Source: an uncultured Lachnospiraceae bacterium (GTDB taxonomy: Bacteria; Bacillota; Clostridia; Lachnospirales; Lachnospiraceae). Taken from it: DNA of 64,000 nt. Shown here piece after piece: positions 58,548 to 64,000 of this stretch (its first letter is position 1; each line of letters begins with the position of its first letter). The DNA is taken from NCBI GenBank assembly GCA_947623805.1, contig CANQHZ010000003.1, positions 1 to 64,000 of the forward strand. Reading direction: 5' to 3'. The position numbers and the translations under genes are program-made. A model generated the notes under the pieces. The model worked only from the letters and a program-made list of their open reading frames with translations, was not told the origin of the DNA and did not search any database.

Positions 58548-59143
58548 TCCTTTCTTTTGAAATGAAACAAGACCGTTTTATTTTTATATAACTGTTCCTT
58601 ATTAAGAAAGAATCCATTGTCTCTCATTTTACTAATAATATCTACTCTGTATAGATTATTTTTCCAAGCATTTTTCTTTCTTACATCGAAATTACTGTTA
58701 TACTCCATAGTGCAGTAAGAAATTAAAGCACTTTTTTTACATCTGCTAAATTGTTTAAAAAACCACTCCACATCTTCGACGTATTCTAAACACCCTGCTA
58801 CAATAAATAAGTCATAGTTTTGTTCTACAAATTCCCGTTTGTTTAAATCGCAAATTACGGTATCTTCATCCCTGCGCCTATAGTCTAAACCTGTATATTT
58901 TATATTACCCCCCCCCCGTATTTTTTTCAAATATCTTTTTGCAAATCCTAAACCACAACCTATATCCAATACAGACTCTATTCTTTGAGCTTGATCCAAC
59001 AAATCTATGAGTGCTGCTGTCCTTTTGTCAAAACTCACATCAAAATATTCTATATCCTTCCACTCATATGTTTCCAAACCGTCTTCACGCCTTTCCACTG
59101 TTTCAACATTCTTTTTTAACTTCGGTATAAAAATTATTTTCAT
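58538..59143 (-). CDS. SAM-dependent methyltransferase containing a poly-G tract
   Basis: SVLDIGCGLGFAKRYLKKIRGGGNIKYTGLDYRR...DLFIVAGCLEYVEDVEWFFKQF. Confidence 0.88.
   Translation of the reverse strand: MKIIFIPKLKKNVETVERREDGLETYEWKDIEYFDVSFDKRTAALIDLLDQAQRIESVLDIGCGLGFAKRYLKKIRGGGNIKYTGLDYRRRDEDTVICDLNKREFVEQNYDLFIVAGCLEYVEDVEWFFKQFSRCKKSALISYCTMEYNSNFDVRKKNAWKNNLYRVDIISKMRDNGFFLNKEQLYKNKTVLFHFKRKECL
58908..58917 (-). repeat. Poly-G tract (G10 on the coding strand) in a methyltransferase gene
   Basis: AAAATACGGGGGGGGGGTAATATA on the minus strand; run of 10 C on the plus strand. Confidence 0.98.
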
Positions 59144-60080
59144 CTTTCGTTATTCTATAGTATTCTGATAGAGTGACACCCACATAATTTTTACTTATTT
59201 CAAAAAATAATTTTTCTAAATCTGCGTATAACTGCTCAATATCTGTCTCATTTTTAAACGTTGGACTCCCTCCCGGCATTAGTTCTGATGAATGAAGCAT
59301 AAACTCAATGTAATTGTACGGACTGTAAAGCTGTTTTTTTGCAATATATAGCATATCTTGTCTGTTTTTCCCATTCGGACGCAGCCATATTCTTTTTTTT
59401 AAAACTTTTTTATAATCATATGGACATTTTCTTAGCTCCGCAAAAGTTTGAAATATAGGCGGTCTTATAATGCTTGGTGTTACCTGAAGAAATGTTCTTT
59501 TCTTATCCATATAAAATACTTTTGACAAGAAACGAGAATAATCAGGTCCAGAATCCATGTTTCCTCTGGCATTCTGCCAGCTAATGCCTGGTGTAATACT
59601 ACAATCAATCTTATATCCCAATTTAATCAATTGAGATACATACCATGCATCAATATACCACCGTCCCCCTCGATGACTTATAGGAGGAATTCCGAATCTA
59701 TCTTCAATTAAATCTGTCATATATTCCAGTTTTTTCTTCATCACATTATGCGGATATTCTCCCGCATATGGATTATGCCCTTTATAAAAAAAGGGTAATT
59801 TATACAATGGCGGCGTATTCCACGCATGCATGTGCATACCTATCTCGCATTTTCCTTCCCTCAACCAGGCTTTTGCCAATCCGACAAATTTCTCTGACAT
59901 CGCCATTTCATAATCCACAAGATACGTTGGCAGAAAATGATACTGCTCACATAATTCTTGAAATCGTTCCACATAATCTGCATTTTTTGTCGTAATCTCT
60001 CTCATTCCATTTTTTGTGGTTGCTCGTTCCCATAAATTGTCTCCTTCCGTATCTATTGTAATAATAAAATACCTTTTCAA
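59103..60080 (-). CDS. Polysaccharide deacetylase-like protein
   Basis: KRYFIITIDTEGDNLWERA, CEIGMHMHAWNTPP, ISHRGGRWYIDAWYVSQLIKLGYKIDCSITPG; probable TTG start at 60080 preceded by AGGCGG. Confidence 0.78.
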   Translation of the reverse strand: MKRYFIITIDTEGDNLWERATTKNGMREITTKNADYVERFQELCEQYHFLPTYLVDYEMAMSEKFVGLAKAWLREGKCEIGMHMHAWNTPPLYKLPFFYKGHNPYAGEYPHNVMKKKLEYMTDLIEDRFGIPPISHRGGRWYIDAWYVSQLIKLGYKIDCSITPGISWQNARGNMDSGPDYSRFLSKVFYMDKKRTFLQVTPSIIRPPIFQTFAELRKCPYDYKKVLKKRIWLRPNGKNRQDMLYIAKKQLYSPYNYIEFMLHSSELMPGGSPTFKNETDIEQLYADLEKLFFEISKNYVGVTLSEYYRITKDENNFYTEVKKEC

Positions 60081-60084
60081 AGTA

Positions 60085-61209
60085 TTACCGCCTTTTCGTT
60101 TTTCTGCGATTTTGGCCGATGCTTGAAAGATAGCATAAAATACTAACCGCCATACTATGTCCAAAATATTTTTCTATTTTTCCAAACCAATCATATTTGT
60201 TCAACGTCGGGCTTGGAAATTGTAATCGTTCATCTTCATTAATAATATCTTTTACCCAATACTCTTCCGTTTTTATTTTTCCTTCCCGCAAGCAATCCCA
60301 TAATTCCATCCCTTTTAAAGAATTAATAAGTACACTTGATTGATTTGCCACACTGTTATCCTTTCTTTTATCCCATGGCGTATTGCAATCTTTTATAGTA
60401 ATATCGCCTATCCTATTTTGCTGGGCAAATTTACATTGGCAACAGCTTTTTGCATACATTCCGGCAAGATACAGTTTCATATACTCATCTTTGTATCGAG
60501 ATTTATCATAAATAACAGTAGACTTGTTTGTAACAGTTAAGCCATAAGGATTGCTCTTTGCCCTGAACAAAATATTGCCCTCAAAATTTGTATTCATTCG
60601 TAATCCAACTACCCTACACAAATGTTCCGTAAAGTATATAGGCATCACCACTCCATGACATACAAGATCAACCGTAATCAAATTCTCTGTATCAATATTT
60701 TTTAATTTACAGTAATTTAGCAATCCCGTAACATGGCATGGAAGTCCGATAAACAATACTTTTTTTCCATTGCACAATTCGTTCGCGACCAAAGAATGTA
60801 TTCCACTCATATCACTATAAACATATTTTGAACCCGCCGCTTTACGCATCTGTCTCTCATTTTTGATAGCAGTATAATTCAGATTAAAATTCCCATCAAA
60901 CAATACACCTATGCCCGTTATTGAGTTTTCCATGCAATATTCATACATCGAGCTGGCAATTCCACCTGAAGAGGATCTTCTGATGACACTACTCTTTAAC
61001 GCATAAGCATTAAATCCTTTCAATGGCTCTTTTAAATCTATATGCGCTGTATGCGGACACACCCACTCACATAAATGGCAGTTAGTACATTCTTTCTTCT
61101 TTATTATCTTTGTAAATTCTTTCCTGCCTAATACATTGATTTTTATACACTCTTTAGGACATATTGCCTCGCACGCTCTACAGCCTGAACATGCATTGTT
61201 TTTCTCCAT
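60085..61209 (-). CDS. 4Fe-4S ferredoxin / FrhB-type (coenzyme F420 hydrogenase beta subunit-like) protein
   Basis: CSGCRACEAICPKECIKI...CTNCHLCEWVCP; RRSSSGGIASSMYEYCMEN; VLFIGLPCHVTGLLNYCK; VDLVCHGV. Confidence 0.9.
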   Translation of the reverse strand: MEKNNACSGCRACEAICPKECIKINVLGRKEFTKIIKKKECTNCHLCEWVCPHTAHIDLKEPLKGFNAYALKSSVIRRSSSGGIASSMYEYCMENSITGIGVLFDGNFNLNYTAIKNERQMRKAAGSKYVYSDMSGIHSLVANELCNGKKVLFIGLPCHVTGLLNYCKLKNIDTENLITVDLVCHGVVMPIYFTEHLCRVVGLRMNTNFEGNILFRAKSNPYGLTVTNKSTVIYDKSRYKDEYMKLYLAGMYAKSCCQCKFAQQNRIGDITIKDCNTPWDKRKDNSVANQSSVLINSLKGMELWDCLREGKIKTEEYWVKDIINEDERLQFPSPTLNKYDWFGKIEKYFGHSMAVSILCYLSSIGQNRRKTKRR

Positions 61210-62266
61210 CCCTCAACATCTTCCTCAATATCTTTAATGATTTTTCTCTAAATTCAGCCTCAAGTCGTTTTATTTCATCATAATCTGGCTCGTTTTCCAT
61301 ATCATATTCTTTAGATTCTATATTAAGTCTGTCTATGTTTAATATTTCAGCGACCGTTTTCAGTCTGTTACCCGGTTTTCTGTTAATATAAGAAAAATTC
61401 TTTTCAAAATATATAGAAAAAAGAAGTCCATGATAGGAACCTGTATATACTTTCGATGCGTAATAAATCAGTGTTAGAAAATCTTTTGGCGTCCTTGGAC
61501 AATATTCTCTTTTTTTCTTATTTATCATATAAACATTTAGCCTATGTTTTCTAGCGTACCTTTTCGCTTCTCCTATAATTTTTTTTTCATCGTCTGGCAT
61601 GTAAATTAAAATATAGTCCTTTTTCTGTGTGTTTTCACCAATTTGTTTTTTCCAAAAATAATTTGACAGCAACATCGTCGGATCACATACATGTTCTATA
61701 TTTCTTTCTAATAGGTTTTCAAGTTCAATTTTATTGTTGTACTCCCTTACGGATATATGACTAAATTTCGATAAATATCTGCGAAAATATTTTTTTTCTG
61801 AAACTGGTATCTCATCATATCCATAGCTGGCAGCATATGCCAGTTTTACACGGTTATCTGACACAAAATTCAACATATATGTATAATCATCTGCATATCT
61901 GATATCCCATACCAAATCACTGCCTACTAGATAAATATCATATTTATCAGAACACCGTCCTATGTTTTTTGCAGTATATGTTGTCCTGCTCACCTTCATA
62001 GATTGCTTTATGATAAGTTTAAATGCATGTTGCATATGGAAAATATTTATCCATAACGACAATCCATAATCATATCCATGCTGCTCTATAAGTTTTGGCA
62101 GGCTTTTTAATGTAACCATTTCATAATCCGGTACTTTTTTTCTATAATCTATTACTTCAACGGAATACCCTAACATTTTTACGCTCTTATATAAAGCATA
62201 TGTCTGTAAATAAGAACCATAATTAGTGTTATCACAGAATGTAATAATTCCTATCTTTTTCCCCAA
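61178..62266 (-). CDS. Polysaccharide pyruvyl transferase family protein
   Basis: KIGIITFCDNTNYGSYLQTYALYKSVKMLGYSVEVIDYRKKVPDYE; VKLAYAASYGYDEIP; KVYTGSYHGLLFSIYFEKNFSYI. Confidence 0.9.
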   Translation of the reverse strand: MGKKIGIITFCDNTNYGSYLQTYALYKSVKMLGYSVEVIDYRKKVPDYEMVTLKSLPKLIEQHGYDYGLSLWINIFHMQHAFKLIIKQSMKVSRTTYTAKNIGRCSDKYDIYLVGSDLVWDIRYADDYTYMLNFVSDNRVKLAYAASYGYDEIPVSEKKYFRRYLSKFSHISVREYNNKIELENLLERNIEHVCDPTMLLSNYFWKKQIGENTQKKDYILIYMPDDEKKIIGEAKRYARKHRLNVYMINKKKREYCPRTPKDFLTLIYYASKVYTGSYHGLLFSIYFEKNFSYINRKPGNRLKTVAEILNIDRLNIESKEYDMENEPDYDEIKRLEAEFREKSLKILRKMLRDGEKQCMFRL

Positions 62267-62838
62267 TATTCAATATACCTCCTTGCCCCATGTGCAGCCT
62301 TAAATCCTCTTGATCGTTTGCTCAAAAAATAATCTTCCCCAAACAGCATATTTCCATCATGAGAATACGTATATTCTGTTCCCTCATTATTACGGTATGT
62401 ATCTATGATAATTATTTTCACTTCATTTCTTGACAATAACTTCTTCATATCATGTGCAAGTTTTTGTGGCTCAATAACAAAAGTGAAATTAACCATAATA
62501 AGACAATCTATCTTTCCTATATCAACATCCTCAAATGTGCCAAATCTGAAACAAACGTTCCGATTCATAATTCTACCCGCTTTAATATTAGCCCAATTAA
62601 TGTCATATCCGTATCTTAAGCTATTTGGAGCATGTATGTGTCCAATAATTTCACCGATGCCACAACCTATCTCAACAATGCATACCCCCCCCCATGTATT
62701 ATATAATTTAGAACATTCACGTACTACTTCCAATGCGTATGGTCTTTCATCCAACAAAGATAACTGCCAGTCGTTTAATTTGTATATCTTTTGCAATAGA
62801 TAAATAAGAATTTTTCTTAAATTTACATTCATAATCAT
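62251..62838 (-). CDS. SAM-dependent methyltransferase-like protein containing a poly-G tract
   Basis: NTWGGVCIVEIGCGIGEIIGHIHAPNSLRYGYDIN...DCLIMVNFTFVIEPQKLAHDMKKLL. Confidence 0.85.
   Translation of the reverse strand: MIMNVNLRKILIYLLQKIYKLNDWQLSLLDERPYALEVVRECSKLYNTWGGVCIVEIGCGIGEIIGHIHAPNSLRYGYDINWANIKAGRIMNRNVCFRFGTFEDVDIGKIDCLIMVNFTFVIEPQKLAHDMKKLLSRNEVKIIIIDTYRNNEGTEYTYSHDGNMLFGEDYFLSKRSRGFKAAHGARRYIEYWGKR
62685..62693 (-). repeat. Poly-G tract (G9 on the coding strand) in a methyltransferase gene
   Basis: AATACATGGGGGGGGGTATGCATTG on the minus strand; run of 9 C on the plus strand. Confidence 0.98.
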
Positions 62839-63935
62839 TCCACCAACAACGCAGTGACCATATCTGTCAATGACATTATTTCATTTTCCACAAAAGATGC
62901 ATTATTTTTTATTTTGGCATCTAATATTTCATTTCTTAAATCCGTTAGAAGTTCAATTTCCAATCTCTCTACTTTACCATTTTTCATATTCAACAGGAAA
63001 AATTGTCCGTTTGTTCTTGCCTGAAATATAATTTTATGCTCTATCTGCACCATCATTTCATATTTTGAGTACTGACTGCTCCCAAAACTTTTGCCGTAAG
63101 GATAATCTATCATCACCTTTCCTACTTCTCCATTACAATCAATCTGCCATAAGTCAGGAACAAAAAGTCCAAAACAATACTGATTTCCATTTTCTGCTTT
63201 AAACAATCTGTACACATCTTCATTGCAAACCTTTACACGATTTATAATATTTCCGTCAAAATCACAACTAATAATCTCACCATCTAGAGTAAGAAGTGAA
63301 ATATCATCTTTTCCTAAAACAGCCGATATAAATCCACTGTCTCCCTTTGAGCTAATCATTACCTTTCTAAATCCATCCGTTTCTAAGTCGCCAATTATCA
63401 ATGCACTCTCCTCAGCAAGAGGTACATATAAAATATTTTCTCTCAACAGACAACATCGCGAAAAAATTTCATAGCCGAAACATGAATATACTGTATTGAT
63501 TTTTTCCGTCTTTCTGTCAATTTTTATAATGGCATTTAAGCTTCCACCAATTAAATATATATTCTCTTTATATTTACATCCACAATAGATACATCCGTCA
63601 GACTCATTTTCAATATGCTTTTGTGAAATTTCTATATTATTAAACGATGTATCTTCTTTATTAAATATAACTACTTCCTTCCCATCATACCTAGGTATAA
63701 TAATCTCTTCCTTTGATTGAAACATTGTAACATAATTATATACATATGCATTCTGGTTTAAGCAAGAAGGCAATTTATATCCTTCTTCAATCCTCTTTGT
63801 ATGCATATCAAGTCTCAGTAAATAAAAAGTATTCGTTGTCGCCATCCATATAACATCATTATCCTCATCATATACAGCAGCCCTGCTTAGCGTCATGCCT
63901 AAATCACTCGTATATTTTCTGTCTTCTTGCTTCAT
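62835..63935 (-). CDS. Hypothetical protein, probable beta-propeller
   Basis: 366 aa with repeated short beta-rich blocks (AVYDEDNDVIWMATTNTFYLLRLDMHTKRIE; NIYLIGGSLNAIIKIDRKTEKI; DISLLTLDGEIISCDFDGNII). Confidence 0.55.
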   Translation of the reverse strand: MKQEDRKYTSDLGMTLSRAAVYDEDNDVIWMATTNTFYLLRLDMHTKRIEEGYKLPSCLNQNAYVYNYVTMFQSKEEIIIPRYDGKEVVIFNKEDTSFNNIEISQKHIENESDGCIYCGCKYKENIYLIGGSLNAIIKIDRKTEKINTVYSCFGYEIFSRCCLLRENILYVPLAEESALIIGDLETDGFRKVMISSKGDSGFISAVLGKDDISLLTLDGEIISCDFDGNIINRVKVCNEDVYRLFKAENGNQYCFGLFVPDLWQIDCNGEVGKVMIDYPYGKSFGSSQYSKYEMMVQIEHKIIFQARTNGQFFLLNMKNGKVERLEIELLTDLRNEILDAKIKNNASFVENEIMSLTDMVTALLVE

Positions 63936-64000
63936 AATTTCCTCACTCTATCAAGCTCATTAAAATAAAATACAATATTTCGCTTATATTTATCACTCGT

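Noticed and set aside
59390-59410. T8 run followed by AAAA in the deacetylase-like gene as a slip site
   Set aside because: Same reason: AT background, no split ORF or alternate-frame continuation seen.
1-64000. CRISPR arrays, insertion sequences, prophage genes, tRNA or rRNA genes
   Set aside because: Looked for regularly spaced repeats, transposase or phage motifs and tRNA-like features; none could be supported by reading.

Overview
This 64 kb window looks like a chromosome segment from a motile, flagellated Clostridia bacterium, probably Lachnospiraceae (judged from protein sequence only). It has three zones. (1) About 1-21.4 kb: the ribosomal protein / RNA polymerase supercluster on the minus strand (tuf partial, fusA, rpsG, rpsL, rpoC, rpoB, rplL, rplJ, rplA, rplK, nusG, secE, rpmG). 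It is interrupted by a plus-strand cassette of type II secretion / pseudopilin-like genes between rpoC and rpsL, and by a CapA-family gene between rplA and rplJ. (2) About 21.5-39 kb: a late flagellar locus (flgM-flgN-flgK-flgK-flgL-fliW-csrA-hag-flaG-fliD-fliS-fliT-like) with sigma-28-type promoters and a CsrA-type hairpin in the flagellin leader. It is flanked by a divergent FliD-like gene, glf and two GT2-TPR glycosyltransferases. (3) About 39-64 kb: a long, AT-rich, minus-strand surface-glycan cluster with CDP-glycerol/teichoic-type enzymes, GT2/GT4 enzymes, polysaccharide pyruvyl transferases, methyltransferases and several multidomain fusions. The strongest lead is in zone 3: three coding poly-G tracts (G9, G10, G9) within about 8 kb. 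Two lie in methyltransferase genes that are in frame here. The third splits a WcbI-like gene into two ORFs that a +1 slip would rejoin. This pattern suggests slipped-strand phase variation of the surface glycan. A second lead is a recurring small Rossmann-like 'YGxG' module, found standalone, N-terminal or C-terminal in at least eight genes of the same cluster. All family calls come from reading motifs by eye; no database search was run.
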